From Phoebastria nigripes (taxonomy: Eukaryota; Chordata; Aves; Procellariiformes; Diomedeidae), in assembly GCA_035582835.1 (NCBI GenBank), contig JAYKAV010003110.1:1483468-1547467 (forward strand): a DNA stretch of 64,000 nt, read 5' to 3'. The translations under genes and the position numbers were made by a program. This document shows positions 24,701 to 38,639 of the stretch, in pieces. The notes beneath the pieces were generated by a model, which worked only from the letters and a program-made list of their open reading frames with translations, ran no database searches and was not told the DNA's origin. Each line of letters opens with the position of its first letter. Position 1 is the first letter of the stretch.

Positions 24701-27639
24701 TGATGCAAACAGGAGCTGAAAAAGACCAAGATAATGTCCTACAGCCACAAGCTGAAATTCCATCTTATTTCACAAAATATACATCCAAAGCAAGTTAAAA
24801 ACAATCCAGGGAGGGTATCTATTATCTTGCATGAACAGCCAGCAGTTGTTGACAAGAGTTAATAGCATTTCCCATGAAATTGGGCTTAATCTGGTTTTTG
24901 TTGAAACCTACTTCTTTTCATGTATTCATTAACAGTAAGTAGAATTTCTGACAAGACACTCTACAACCAAAGCATTAAAAGTAGGTCTCAGCTAAATAAA
25001 ATAATATAGCAGCAACGTAAGTCATTCAGATCTTCGGATAAGGTTATTCAGAGAGTTAATATCAGTGGTTTGTGTTTATCTTACTTGCTACATCTTTCCA
25101 GAAATCGTTCAGCTGTTAGCCTACTCTATTTATGTAAGAACTCGTCCCGTTTCAATGTGTATGAGGCTGAATTGCGCTTTTTTTGGGGTGGAAGCAGTAA
25201 CATCTGTTGGCTGCAGTCTGAAGTGTTCTAAAACTGCTCTCAGTTTTNGTTTAATTTTAGAGAATCAGGACATTTCCTATCATCATTATAATAAAATGAA
25301 TTTGTGGTAGGGCAACTCATAAATCATTACTCTCTTTAGTTTTCTTGTTATGCAGAAGACAACTCTGTCCAATTATTTGGACAAGAGCCCCAGGGGTTAT
25401 GCACACAGAGACTTACTCCACATAACAAACCAATAAAGATGCTGAAAGTCAGGAGCAGAACAGAGATGCGCTATAAAAGCAACAACACCTGAGATTCATT
25501 CTCTCTAAACTCCCTTTCAGACATTTTTTCTGTATCACTGCTGAAGCAAACTGACACTACATGTTTAACAGCAGGCTGCAGAAATAATTTAGGCACAGAA
25601 CAAGCAANGCATGTCCTGGGGATGGACTGCTCAGCGAGCAGAGCCACAGCCTCTTCAAGGTCCCACTGAATCCAATGAAGAAAATGCTGGGCAGCAAGGG
25701 CTGTGTAGTAAAAATCATGCAGGGAGGCTATGTGGTCTCCACACCCAAAATTTTAAAACAAAGATCAAAAAGAGCCTCGGCCAGTCATTCCATTGCAGAG
25801 CTTCTTGCATCTCACCCAAAGCATCTATTACTGGCCACCTCGAATGACTGTGAAACAAATGGATCCAGTGATAGTCTGACTGCCGTGCGCCAGGCACACA
25901 AAAGGAAATTAATGTTTTGAGAGATACAGAATTAGAATTCCCAGCCCACTAAGTCACAGGATTGGAAATGAGACCACATCACCAGGGTTCAGGCCCAAAT
26001 TCAAAGTTCCCCCAAATTTGGAGGGACTGAGAGCCCAAGTTCTAATTTAGGCCCATTTTTGGCCAGAGTTAAGATTAACTCATGGGCTCAAGGATCAGCA
26101 AAGTCTGTTTATGAATCATTCTAATGGCACCAAACTACAAGTGTACATTGCCACTGGGACCAGTGGGCAGGTCTAAAGACCTTACGGAACCCTTACAAGC
26201 CTTGCAGGCAACACAAGGCACAAGTAGAGGTCAGGCTGGAAAGGAAAAGGGACTTAAGGGCACAGTAGGACTTAAATCCAGCATCCGCCTGCAATGTAAA
26301 TTCGAAGCTGCCACCAGTCATGTGTTAGTGCTAATGAACTGATCACAGGGAACTTTAAGTTTGANGGCTTACCTTTCACTGTCTTTGCACAGCTACCCAC
26401 GTCTTTGTAACTAGCCAGGTCTTTCTAGTCCGACAGCTCTGCTACACTGCTGGAGTACTCGGGAGCCTACCTCTGCCGGGTTCTTCTCACTGCAGAGGCG
26501 GCTCCAGGCTTTCCCTGCAAAGGTCTTGTAACCACAACTCCTTCCTCAGACACACACANGTCTTCGTGACTCGTGCACACCTACAGCCACAAGCACCGCC
26601 TAAACATTTCATCTTCTCCCTCCCTCGGACACAGCCTGCATTGCTGGAGCATCTCAGCAGGGCTTTCACCCCACCGTCAGGAAAAGCAGCAACAGCAGGT
26701 TTGCAGATGACCTGGAAGCACCTACCTCCTGTCCACCTATACTGGGAGAGACGTCAGATCAAGCTCTAGCCTGGGTGTGTGCCAGAGGAGGAGTCTGGCT
26801 TTCTGGGCAGTGTTTGAGCAACAGAATAGGCAGAAGCATGCATGGACCCCATGCAGTCTGTAGATTGGTGCTCAGCTGACCCTGTCATCCATAATTCAGA
26901 GAGAAGACACTGCATGCTATTAAAGCCTTTTAAGTAACAAAGCCCATGATGTGGAAAGTACAAGTAAATATTTACTCATACTTACTACCCAGGTAGTAAA
27001 TAATGTGAGGTTTTGATTTCCCCTATTTTGAGGAGGTTTTTGTGTTGTGTCAGTCTTTTTTTTTTCTTAAAAAACATATTCTATTTTTTTTAAATTGCAA
27101 TGCTTGTGAAAGTAAAAATACTAGCACTGGAGTGACACAAGCAAACTCCACATAAACTTGTAAGCAGATTCCTGTTCCTGAAGAACACTTCTTCAACCCA
27201 GCTGGAAATATCCCCGTTGATCCCATGCAAAAACTGCCAGTTTCATACAACTGCCTGCTGTTGATGTGACCTTTCAAAGATGTTAGAGTTGAAGCGAATT
27301 ACAGAAGAGTTCAGTATGCCTCAAACAGGCACTAGGAAGAAAGCATAGTTGTGTGTGTTGATCAGGAAAGAGAAAAGCACTATTATATATGTGCCTTGCT
27401 GGAAACCAGCCCTTCACTTGTGTCTAACAACAAGGTCTCCCATTCTGTGTTCATTTCTTCAAGGAGTATACATTGGTTGGTTTCATAACAGTGTAAGCAA
27501 CAAACAAAAAAAGGGAACTTTCATTGCTTTTTTGTTTTTGCCCTTCCCCCCCCCCCCAGCCTTGTGTGTATATGCGAGATTTTTTCCCCCCCCTCTATTG
27601 CCTTAAATCGATTTTAGCATGATGCCTCTTAATCAAAGA
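21741..27639. other. Intergenic, no gene recognised
   Basis: Unique-looking AT-rich DNA with scattered single N and short ORFs only. One dyad motif copy is at 25661. The region 25980-26060 carries two GGCCC-containing half-sites (AGGCCCAAATTC and TTAGGCCCATTT) that may be an unnamed old repeat. Confidence 0.6.
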
Positions 27640-27700
27640 GATGCTGAGGTTGACAGGGACCCTTTGCAGGTCATCTAGCCCACCCCCTGCTTTTCTGCAG
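27640..27700 (-). mobile_element. CR1 3'-end fragment
   Basis: The plus strand reads GGTCATCTAGCCCACCCCCTGC preceded by a GTTGACAGGGACC segment. This is the antisense of the common 3' end of CR1 elements. Only about 60 bp is recognisable. Confidence 0.6.
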
Positions 27701-30700
27701 ATTTCTAATCTCTGTGTTACAAGCACGTAAAAGCAGAACATGGGCAGGAGGCATACATCCACGCACTTTTCAAAGGACTCAAAAGCCTTTCTATCCTATT
27801 AATTTTTCCATAAATTTTCCTTTTTTTCCCCACCAGAAAAAAAAAAAGGTGTCCTAGTACAGCACTATGAGAAACGGGGAATGGGCCATTCCAGAAAATG
27901 CCCAGAAACGCAAGGTGGGGATCGCCCCTCAACAGCGAACATGCAGAGGCAGACACAAATGAAGCCTTCGTAAATTCAGAAATCTATTAGCACAGCCTAT
28001 TGCCAATGGCAAAACTGTCGAGAAGGTCGTACTTCCACTAGGTGTCATCTCCCAGAAACTGCCACGTTTGAAGTAACTTTATCTGTAAATGGAAATACAC
28101 CATTTGCAGCTCCAACTCCTTCCCCTGAGGTACTTTGATACAGCCTGTAAAAACAGCCCCCACGTAAGAGATGTCCTTTACATCTGCTCACGCACCTTTG
28201 CGGAGGTGCTTGGTGGGGTGAAGAAGGGAGAACGCTCATCTGTGAAATTTTGGAGAGGTTTGATGGATTTTTTTTTNATTTATTTTCAAGGCAAGCAAAA
28301 CATTTTGTAGCATTAAGCTGATACGCAAACATTATACCAGTCTGAGGTAAAAAAAGGAGAGCAGGTGGGCAACACCAGTATAAGCTGTGTCTGAAAAACA
28401 GGCTTGTGCAGATGGGTTGAGGCCAGGTTACAAGACTTCCCACTCGCACACAGCAGAGGGCTGTGTTGGGCTTAGCAGAGCCGGGACTGACAGCCAGGAA
28501 ACTTAGTCNTAGCTGCAGGAAAAACACAGGCCCTAAGCAGAAAGAAATCCCCGGGTCACTGTAGGATGGGGAAGAGCCAGGAAGGACCAGTATGACCTCC
28601 TCGTCTTCCCTCCTCAGAGCGCCGGAGGTCCTGCCATCACTTCTGCTCCATCCCAGTAACTCACAGCACAATGGGAACTTTCGGCCGTGCAACCCATCTT
28701 CCCCCGAAACAAGCTTACCTCTCCTTTGGTCTTGCCCAGTTTTAATTCCAAACATTAATTTATTTTGCTACGCACATTTATTCCAGGAGAGAGTGGCTCC
28801 TTTGCTTCCGCTGTATAAATCAATTGTTCACTCTTTGCCAGAGAAGTACATGCAGTTCTGCTCACTCCATTACAAAAGGGATGTATCAGCGCTGGGAGCA
28901 TTTCTGGGACAAACGTTACGGATTATTAGAAACCCAGGAAGTATAGAGCAAGCACAATGAAATGGGGCTGTTATCTAAGAAAGGAGGTAGGTGCTTCAGT
29001 ACATCCTTTAAAGTAACACAGATACTGTGTACCTGATAGAACACAAAATATTTTATTTCAGCGGTATAATGTGGGATATTCTGAGATATATAGTATGTAC
29101 TGTTGCTATAACAACATGTCAAGAGGGCTACCGCCATAGCATTAAAACTGCAGATATTTGCAATGGAGTTTGATTCACAAGCAAAGAGACAGAAGCCTGG
29201 ACNGCTGTAATGAGCAGAAGCTTGAGGTCAGATCAAATACTTTTACTTTTCAAGGAGGGGGAAAATAAAGAACTGCAGGATTTGAATGAAGGAAAAACAG
29301 CATTAGACAGTTGTAATGACCACTCAGCTTGAACAATTGCCTAGCACCAACGCTGCTTCTCCATAACGGATTCAGTTTTACTGTAATAACAAAAAATGAC
29401 CCATGTCAATACAAGGAAGAGCTCTCTTTCAACTCTTGTATGACTAAGCACATGAGGCTGACCTACCATCTAAGAGGCACTCATTTAAGGACGAGCTTTT
29501 CTGTTCCTGGCATATCGTGGGAAAGATGAGTTTGTTCTCATTTTGCTCGCTGTGATGTGTCAATACTCTAGAGAAATGACAAGTATTGCGGTCTAGACAA
29601 ATCTATTGATGAGCAGCTGCCTCTCATGTATTTTTGAGAAGTAATAGTTTTGGTGTTTCCTGGAGTTCTATCAAGGGAGCTCTTTCCTAGCAATAACGTA
29701 CGAGGCAGAACATCAACAGAGAGGAGTTCAGTCTTTATGGCACTTACTGTTGAGCAGGCTCAGTACCCCATTGCTATTTTCATTGTTTGAGTCACCGAAG
29801 CACTGAGTGACTTNGCACAGGAACAATTTGTATAGGAACCTATTTTGAGGAGGAAAAGGCTCGCTCTCGTAGGTACAGCGATTGCACATCGGGCAACTCA
29901 GCCTATTCTCAAATGAGTCACAAAAGTCTCCTCATCAGGGTAAATGCCAAGATACACTGGCCATGAGTNACAGCTGTCATCCTCCATTTTAAAAGGTTTG
30001 AATCCTTATGAACTGTTAGTGGGATCAAGACAGAAGCATGATGATGCTGACCTTGAAACACTGGAATTAAGTGTTTCCACCATCATTTAGACCAGTCTGT
30101 CCTGTAGCACTATTTCAGGTGACTGAGGTAGCACCTGGACCAGAAAGGAGACAATTTATATATACAGGAAAGAGCAAGAACTGTCAGAAACTCCAGAAAG
30201 TCAGCATCTCACCTAAGCAGTATATTTCAAATCTCAGGAGTTCTATGAGATAAATCTCATTTAAAGGTTGTGGGTTCCTGTCTCCCTTTTTGTTTTCCTG
30301 TACATCCAATACAACCTAGGGATGGGGATTACTCTGAATATAAACAATCTTATCAAAGTAAAAATTAGGCAGCGAGCATTGTGTGAGAAATTGCCGAAAA
30401 GATTATACATATTTTTCCACCATCTGAAAAAATGGTGGGTCTCATTCAAGAGGTATAAATCAACAACCAAAGACAAATTTAGGAAAGCACTGCCTGTTTT
30501 TTCAGACAAAACTGGTCCATTCATGCCAGCCTGATAAACACAGTCATGTACTAATACAAACTAATCTCACTGTCACATAGTTTACGGCTTTTTAAACATT
30601 CGCAAATAAATTCATTGTCACTTTACAATGAAGCTTAATTGGCTGTAGGTTATCGCATTGTATTTTATATACCTGGCTTTGTTGTAATTTCAATTAACAT

Positions 30701-32181
30701 TGCTGACACTGTAACCTCATTATTATTATTATGCTGACAAGGAACAAGTTTGCATGTGTTGTCTATCTGCCTCCAGAACATCAGCTTTATGACGGATTGC
30801 GAGGTTCACCATTGCTGAGCTAACCATCCCACAATATTAAGTTCAGAAAGCAGTAAACATCTTAAATCATGGGATCTGGCCAGTACAGATTCAACTTACT
30901 CTTTGCAATGCTGAGAGCTAACTCCACATGGCGTACGATGTGAGCACCGCATCTGGGCCACCCGCGTGCAGCATCAGCGCCCGTCCCTGGGGACCACAGG
31001 ACAGACCTACAAGAGGCAGGCACTGCCTTGGCACAGTATGGCCTGAGCCTGCTTCCCTTCTCCATGGCCATTGCTGCAGGCAAAATCCAAGAGGTGGTGA
31101 CAGTGGAGTCAGTAAGGTGCATTTATCCATTCATTAATTTAAAGTATGCGCATTCCCATAAGCAAGGGAATAGACTGCGCAGGGATGCTAGGAAATCGCC
31201 ACCACTGGTGATCTCTCAGGTTAGACAGACGTCGGTCTAGCTCAACATCGCGGATGCTGCTGATCCACATAGCTGGTCCTGCACTTGGGTGGGAGATGGG
31301 TAACTTTGTAAGGCAACATCCAGCCTCATTTTTTCTATGGATCTCATAGTATTTGCTATCCTAACATTGCCTTCACTCTTCTTTTTTTGCCTATTCATCA
31401 AAACAAACATCTTTTTTGACTTAAAAACCCACAAACAGGCAGAGAAGTGAGAGCCGCCCCTCCCTTACAGCAGTCTAACTGGTTTTGACCATTAGTACAC
31501 TGACTATTACACTGTCTCGGAAAACGTAAGTAAACTGTCACCCTTCTGAGTGGAGAGAAACAGAAGAGGGACATTGCGCGGGCCCGTCTGCTCAAAATCA
31601 CCTCACCATGAAAAGTGCTCACCACAAAAGGTGCAACAGTATCACATACCAGTCCCCTCTGTCCAAATAGGTGGATGTATTGCCCAAGGGTAGCTGGAAC
31701 ACTTAGGATTAAGCAGTCAAGTAAAATACCTTCTAGATTAGACATAAAGCCACAGTGCAACTAGAGGTGTGGTAGGAGCATACCCGAGCTGGCTCTGGTG
31801 GAGCTAGCTCAGGTAGAGCAGCAAGATGATGGCACAGACTCAGTACGGACCAAGTATGCACATNAACTACCTGCATCTCCCCAGCGATGCTAAGACGCAT
31901 TTTAGTTCAAAATACCCATTTGTCAACATCAGGGTAAGTAACCTGACACAAAGCTGAGGGATCCCCCCTCAGAAGGTCTTTCCCCCAGCATTGTTTAGCT
32001 TCCCTGCTAAAGGCTGATCATAACTCTACCTTCTTCTGGGCTTGCAACCAGTCACGCTCTAAAAACCACTGCCTCGGGTTGCTCTGAATCGCCCATCAAG
32101 CAGGCTCCTCCAACAGAGCAGTCCACAGAGGCTTCGTCACCTCCTGGGACAGGAGCAGAGCTGCCAGGGCTAGTCCGTATT

Positions 32182-32212
32182 TGTTTTTACCATATTTGAT
32201 ATGGTAAAAACA
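32182..32212. repeat. Perfect inverted repeat (14 bp arms, 3 bp loop)
   Basis: TGTTTTTACCATAT, loop TTG, ATATGGTAAAAACA. The arms pair without mismatch. It could be a cruciform or an RNA hairpin. No neighbouring gene or terminator context explains it. Confidence 0.85.
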
Positions 32213-33570
32213 CATACTCCTGGCAGGTTTCAGAGAGCTAAGATTTATATGCACTTTTGCAAAGCTACAAAAGCAGGTGTTTGTTCCTTCCTCATACCAA
32301 ACACTTCTGATAANAAGAGTCAGCAACCTGGTTGTACAAGCCTTCCCTGACAATGAGGGGAAACCTCCATTAGCATCCAAAAGCTGCGGGCTGGAGTAGG
32401 CAGTAAGTAATAATCAGGAGTAATTCCACTGCAAAGCAAGCCAGAACAACATACTGGAAACTGTTTGGCTCCCTGGCTGAGCTCCTAGGTAATCTGTAAC
32501 TAGCACTCCACACTTCTTTCCAAACCAAAATATCTACAGCTGCTGTATGGAAACAACCTCAGCAAATAAGTACAATTTATGAAGATGCTGAGAAAGCTCA
32601 AAGAGAGCTGGGTAAGCAAACAGGAAAAGTTGTTATTCTATAGNGTATGTTAAAATCTGACCAAATGAAACTGCAACAGTAATAAATATGGAAAGGATAT
32701 TATCCATCAACCAAAATACTGATGTCCTTGCCTCAAAAGCCTTAAAACAAGGAAATGGATGACCAACCAAAGGCATAGAAAATGGGATGAACAAGGAAAC
32801 AGGCTTTCAGTACGACCAGAAAGGGCATAAATTTAAAACAGTATAGGAACTGAAAGGGAAAAGAGTGAGCAAAGAGGGGATGAGGGAGGACTGCAGATGA
32901 GAAGTAGGAGGACAACAGAAAAGAGCAGTCTTGTCAACTTTCATCTTCCGAAAAACAAGGATTCTGGCTCAAAAATGTCATAATGAAATTAAAAAAAAAA
33001 AAAAAGTGCAGGATTTAAAGACTGAAAGGACTTCCCCCCCTCCCCTTTTTTTTTAATAAAGAATGGACTTAACCTCATTTTGTTTATTAAAGATTTTGAC
33101 TGTGTGCAGAGCCTGAGATTGGGCGTGCCTTGTTTGGCACTGAGTTGCAATATAAACAAACTCCAGCTGTGATGCATGAAAAGCCTAGGAGCAGTGGAGA
33201 GCTGAGTATCTCTAATTAATGTCTGTTTGGACCTAAAATGAGGCATTGGAGACTCCAGATAAACTTTGGCGTGTAACACATTTCTAAGGGGAATTAGGAA
33301 TTGGATAAATAAGAGTTTGTCACTGCTGTGCTCTGGATATATTTGCAAAATGGAGATGGTGATGAGATCAGATTATTTCTTTCTGTGCTGTGCACAGTCA
33401 TCCTTGTGTCACCTTTTCACTGGCAAGAGCTATGGCAGGTCAGGAAGAGGAGAGAGATGTGAAAGAATATTATGTTTAACTTACCTTCAGGCCTGCCCTT
33501 TAAACACTGCAGCTGTGTCCGGATTTGGCTCAAAACACAAACCACCTGAAGTATGGGTTCGTGCCATTGT

Positions 33571-33606
33571 AACATAGATAGGTTTTTCAACATAGATAAG
33601 CTTTTG
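33571..33606. repeat. Tandem duplication, 2 x 18 bp
   Basis: AACATAGATAGGTTTTTC is followed directly by AACATAGATAAGCTTTTG, an imperfect two-copy repeat. Confidence 0.7.
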
Positions 33607-34480
33607 AAACCAAGAAGTAAGTGTCTGACAGTCAACTCTGAGCGGGGATAAACAAGACCACTTTCATTAAACCCACAAGCCAGAAGAGAATCACAACCTT
33701 TCTGCTCNCTGTGCATCACAAGAAGAAAACACACAGGGAGCGCACTCCTGCTGCTGGAAAGCCGAGTGCATTTGTGGGCACGAGCCGTCCCCACTCAGCT
33801 CCACCGTTCTCAGAGCACAGAGCTCTACTTGACTCCATGTTTCCCTGCTGAGGTTTCACAGGCTGACATAAAAGCACAATTAAAGGTAGCGTATAAATCC
33901 CATACGTGTGAACTCACAGTCAAGAAGCCAGGATATTTACTCTTCGCCTCGGTACTACTCCTTACCAGGCAATGCTACATACTTCTATGCCGTTGTTTCA
34001 TTACCTAGGCTCTTGTTAGTGCCTACTTGCCCAGGCTTGACCACAAGTACTTAGATCCATAATAAAAAGACATCTAACTCACCACACTGTTGTGCAGCAT
34101 ACCTCCCACCCTTCACAAACGTCAGGAAAACGTCACAACAGGTCTGGCGCTCAGGCCACTGGTTTGGGGCTGCAGAGACTGGCACAGGCACCGACCCCAC
34201 ATGTCCCAGTCCCAAAGACCAGTTGGAGCCAGTTCTGGAAAACAAAACAGGAGTTGAGGCTGACCAGGCACAGGGAGGTGGTGGTGGCAATGAGGTCAGC
34301 TACCTAATAAGTAAGGTCCTATAGAAAAAGAATTATTTCAGTTTCTTGTGCATAAGAAAAGACCTAAGACACCCAGAACGCAGCAAAGCTGCTTTCTTCC
34401 ACAGGTATATTATAGCATATATCATAGGACCAGGGTGCTCACAAAGTGCAAAAATTAATTATCATAGTAACAACAACAAA

Positions 34481-34502
34481 ATATATATATACACACACAC
34501 AC
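34481..34502. repeat. (AT)5(AC)6 microsatellite
   Basis: A compound dinucleotide run, followed by a short CT run. It is likely length-polymorphic. Confidence 0.85.
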
Positions 34503-35157
34503 TCTCTGGGAAAAGTCAATATAAAACAGAAGGTCAGTTCCCCTGTTCCCAAAGCAAAGCATAATACTGTGGACATCTACAAACCCTCTAGCCTGAACTG
34601 CCCGTAACAGGCCTGTCTCTAACCCAGCACGTCCAGTTAACTGGCTTCCTCAGCTGCCCATCTTCCAGCCAGGTCACGGACTTCAGAAGTGGTTTCTAGC
34701 AAACAGGAGTTACTAACACCTCGTGCAAGGCTCGATCTCCCTTCAGAAACACTTTGTGAACCAGAACTTGGTTTAATCCAGTTTCCTGTTGTCTTTAGAC
34801 ACAGATGATCACTGCAATTACCTATCTAGTGGCTCATAATGAAAACAGTAATTAATAATCAAAATTTTGAAATGCAGGTATCCAGTATTACCGGCATAAT
34901 TATGAGTTTCCATTGAGTAAGACATGAACATTCAATACCAGGCAATCCCATCTTTCAGGTTATTATCAGTCTTTCAATACTGTATAATATAAGATGGCCC
35001 TTACTTCAAGTCAGGATTGAATCATCCTATCATCCTACCAAAAGCAAGGAAAATTAAGATGTATGGATGTTTACCACTGCCAATCACTTACCAACTATGA
35101 TAAAAGGTTAATTCTGAAAATTTAGTTTCTATCTCCAAAATATAAGGCATTAGGAAA

Positions 35158-35162
<5 letters not shown>

Positions 35163-35194
<32 letters not shown>

Positions 35195-35204
35195 TTTTTT
35201 TTTT
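35163..35204. repeat. Poly(T) tract
   Basis: Thirty T, one A, then eleven T. It could be the poly(A) tail of a minus-strand retroposed insert lying to its right, but no source gene or target-site duplication is recognisable, so simple-sequence expansion is as likely. Confidence 0.75.
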
Positions 35205-38200
35205 AAGAAATTTTTGGATTTCCACAGGCCAATAAAAGCCAAGAAGTCCGTATGAAAGATATGTTCACACAAAGTATCAAAAATTTATTCCATCCTTTAG
35301 AGATGCCTTTGTTCCTTGGAGGAAAATTTTGAATACTTCTCAGCCTGATGTCCCACTTTAACCCAACCCAGAACACAGTTAATATCAGCAGAAGGAAAGA
35401 AGGCGTGGAACTAACTGGATTGGATTACCGAACACTGGGAGAAATTCTTGGTCCTTCATTATGCCGAAAGAGATTGTGTTTAGCACTGGTATAGGTCTGT
35501 ACGAATTAAAAATCTCTGATGTTTTTTCTTCTCAGTTATCCCTGGTTACCTTCTGGTTCCTCAGCTGTTGCCAAGTTCCCCATTAAATTAGCGGGAATCG
35601 AGCTGCAGAAGATGGCAAGCAGTGGAAACCTTTCTCCCTAAATTTCTAGGGCACGCCCCGGTCTCACCCGTCGTGTTGTGGTTGCATTGCCAATGGGGTA
35701 GCACCATCACCACTGGTGGAGCATGGAGCAGGTGGCGCAATAAACGCCCAAGCTGAATAAGGACAAGGTGGAGTTTCGTATGGCTTTGAGAGGTCTGAAA
35801 GTATCACAAAGCTAATGGAAGTCAGTCCTACTTGAACATCTCTCGGGGGAAGGCAAAGAGCCTTTTCCACCCAACTCCCTAAGCACAGCCTAAAGTGCAG
35901 TCTAAACTGTGAGAAGCTTTTTAGGCAGTTTGCCAGCGATATACTCATTATGAAGTACAGCAAACGGACTTTCAGAAAACGTATTTTAATTTTATTCTTA
36001 AGTTCGATGTACCTTGGTAAAAAAATCTCACATGGAGCTGCTCTGTGCTGCCACAGACTGAACTATATCCCGTACTGTAGTCAGCTCAGACATCTGCAGT
36101 TCTCAGTCCTCTGCAGAGCTGAACTGTTCAACCAAGGGTTTTGCATCAGCAGTTCCCTGTTGATTTGCCTTACGGATAGAGATTTCCAGCTTCAGAGCCT
36201 TCAAACAGGCTCACTTCATCAGTGCTAAGTTCACTTTACAGAAGCATTTACACTGAGTGCAAGGCAAGTACAAGTATTTATGCTTTGAGAAGAGACTTTT
36301 ACTTGTTTTTCACAAATATTCAGCTCCACTTCAGTGGATTTAGTTGGCTTAAGGTTTGAATTTTAAGTACCACTTANGGAGGGAGAATAAATAAGCAGAC
36401 AACGAAGCCAGGTAGAGTGATCTCTCCGAACAGTTCAGACGCACCGAGGTGGAATCCTGACACTTGGCACATCAGTGACACCGATCCCACTGACTTGAAC
36501 GGGGCTGGGATTCCTCAACATTTTGGCCAAGCTGATTACTACTCTAACGCCAGAGTTACCTAATCCCTGCACTATCTGAAGACAACTAGGAAATTGAGCA
36601 GAAAAGGAAATAAGAGCACTGGCTCAAGACAAGCAGAGGCCTGTCCTCTACTCGCAGCTTGTTGCTTTGCCGTCGCCATTAAGGCATGGGGCTCACGAGG
36701 CTGAACCATGAGGTCCCCCACCACAGCGCAGCTGAGCCTGCAGCCAAGGCGCTGGACCTGCTGCAAGTGCACGCTAAGGGGAAAGAGAAAGGAGCCGAGG
36801 GGAGGCAACGGGTTTCACCGTTTCTTAGAAGGACCTGAAGTGATAGGCTCCTACCAGCTTCAGCAAAGTTTCAAAACAAGCTACAACATGTTTTCCCCAG
36901 CAAGAATCTGAACAAAATCTTCTAAATAAAAAGAAGTGTCACAAAATTATTATCTGCTGCTATAATATGTACATCCTACACTACTGTTTATCTCTCCCTA
37001 CTCAGTTTCCTTTTAGTCACCAAAAAGGGGGCTTTCACCAGTGAGCATCAGAAAATCACCCAGGGTTTCTGTGGAATTTGTTGGCTTTTCAAATTTTGAT
37101 GACAATCTGACAATTTTCNCAGCCCCAGTGTGCAAAGCTCTGCTCTCCACTTCAGAGACCAGCCCTACCGATATTTTGTGCCCCTCATTTCCCTTCAGCT
37201 TCATTACCTGTATCAGGTAGCCTTGGACAGATACCTCTGCATTACTTTGAGTTAAGTAACACTGAACTGCCTCATTTATTCAGGTTGAGATGAGCCCTAC
37301 AGAGAACGTGTTTAGCTCAGGGTTTCTCATCAGCACTCCCTGCTGCCCTCCCTGCAGCCAGCCCTCCTTATCTTCCCCCACCACTTTCCATCTCCAGATT
37401 TTCCCTGCCCCACAAAGAACACGTGTAACCTCTGGAGATCTCAGCCTTGGCTCTGCCCTCTCCCACCTTAACCAGCTCAAAGTAGATGCCACACTTCTTA
37501 TGGCTGCCAGGAAGGACAACATTTTAGGGAAGAAGAGGGGAGTATTTTCCTGGGGGGGGGTGGTCTTATCTCCTCCCAAACATACTTCATAGTCACTCAA
37601 ACTTCCATTTTGAAAAGTGCTGGTTTAACTCAGGGCTCCTGTCATCCTTTCTTTATGACTACCATACTGCATTTCCACTTTAAAAGGAGAGTAAAGTGGC
37701 ATGGGAAGCATCATACCTCTGATCAGAAGCTCTCCTCCATTTCTGTAACACTGCAAATGCTTTACTAGCTTTGGATGTGATCTGCAAAAATTTTAAGTTG
37801 CTTTATTTTTCTTCAGACATTGCATGCAAGGTGTTTGCTAGGATGCCTAAGTAGCATCCCAGGTCAGGAAGAAGGGTGCCAATCAATATTTCATACCTCA
37901 GTGGCTGCAGTGCTGAGAGCCAGAAATGATCAAGCTTTATAATTATTAGGCCACGCAATCCATTTGCTACATATTCAGTGGCCTTATGACACNTCCTCCG
38001 CTCCTCAATAACTGATATGCATCTCTTCCCAACTTCTCCTCCCATCACCTCGTATGGGTCAACATGGTGTACAAGACCTGTACATGGCTCCACAGGAGCA
38101 CGGAATGGGCTGTATGGCATCTAGGGAGAGGTACTGATCCACAGGCCATATGGTTTGCACATACAAGTGAGTGGGCAGAGTTTCTTCTGGAAGGATAAGT

Positions 38201-38639
38201 TAAAAAGAAGAGAAGTTGCTATCTTTCATTTTGAGAATGCTTTGAGGTCTGGACCACTTCAGGAGTTAAACCTGCCCTGTGGTAACAGTGATGACTGAAG
38301 AGGAAAACAAACATGAAGAGGTCATACCGAGGATTGATTAAAGTTACATGGATGAAGCTTCCTGTGAGCACACACACCCCTCACTGGGCAACGTCACCCA
38401 GAAAGCAGTAATGGCAGGGAACTACCTGCCCAGGCTGCTTTTGGGAGGGGAGCGCAGCAAGACATAGGCCTGCGGATGGCGATAATACAAGTGCTTTCTG
38501 ACACAGAGGGAGGGGACAGGAACACGAGGAAGGCCTGCTGGGTTTGGTGCTAACACGTAGGGAGGAATCAACTGGGGAAGTGACAGCAACCAAGAAATGA
38601 CAGACTGTGTGATCCTTTGGAAGGCTGAGTAAAAGATAC

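Larger units (their letters stand above)
27701..38639. other. Intergenic, no gene recognised
   Basis: Contains the hairpin at 32182, the small duplication at 33571, the dinucleotide run at 34481 and the poly(T) at 35163. AT-rich stretches near 30541-30790 and 34800-35060 look like candidate regulatory elements. Longest ORFs (236 codons at 28045-28755 minus) have N inside and no recognisable domain. Confidence 0.6.

Noticed and set aside
28045..28755. 236-codon minus ORF
   Set aside because: Contains N positions that hide possible stops; its translation has no recognisable motif.
31207..31260. tRNA-like GGTCTAGCTCA string
   Set aside because: No matching acceptor stem, anticodon loop or T-arm follows.
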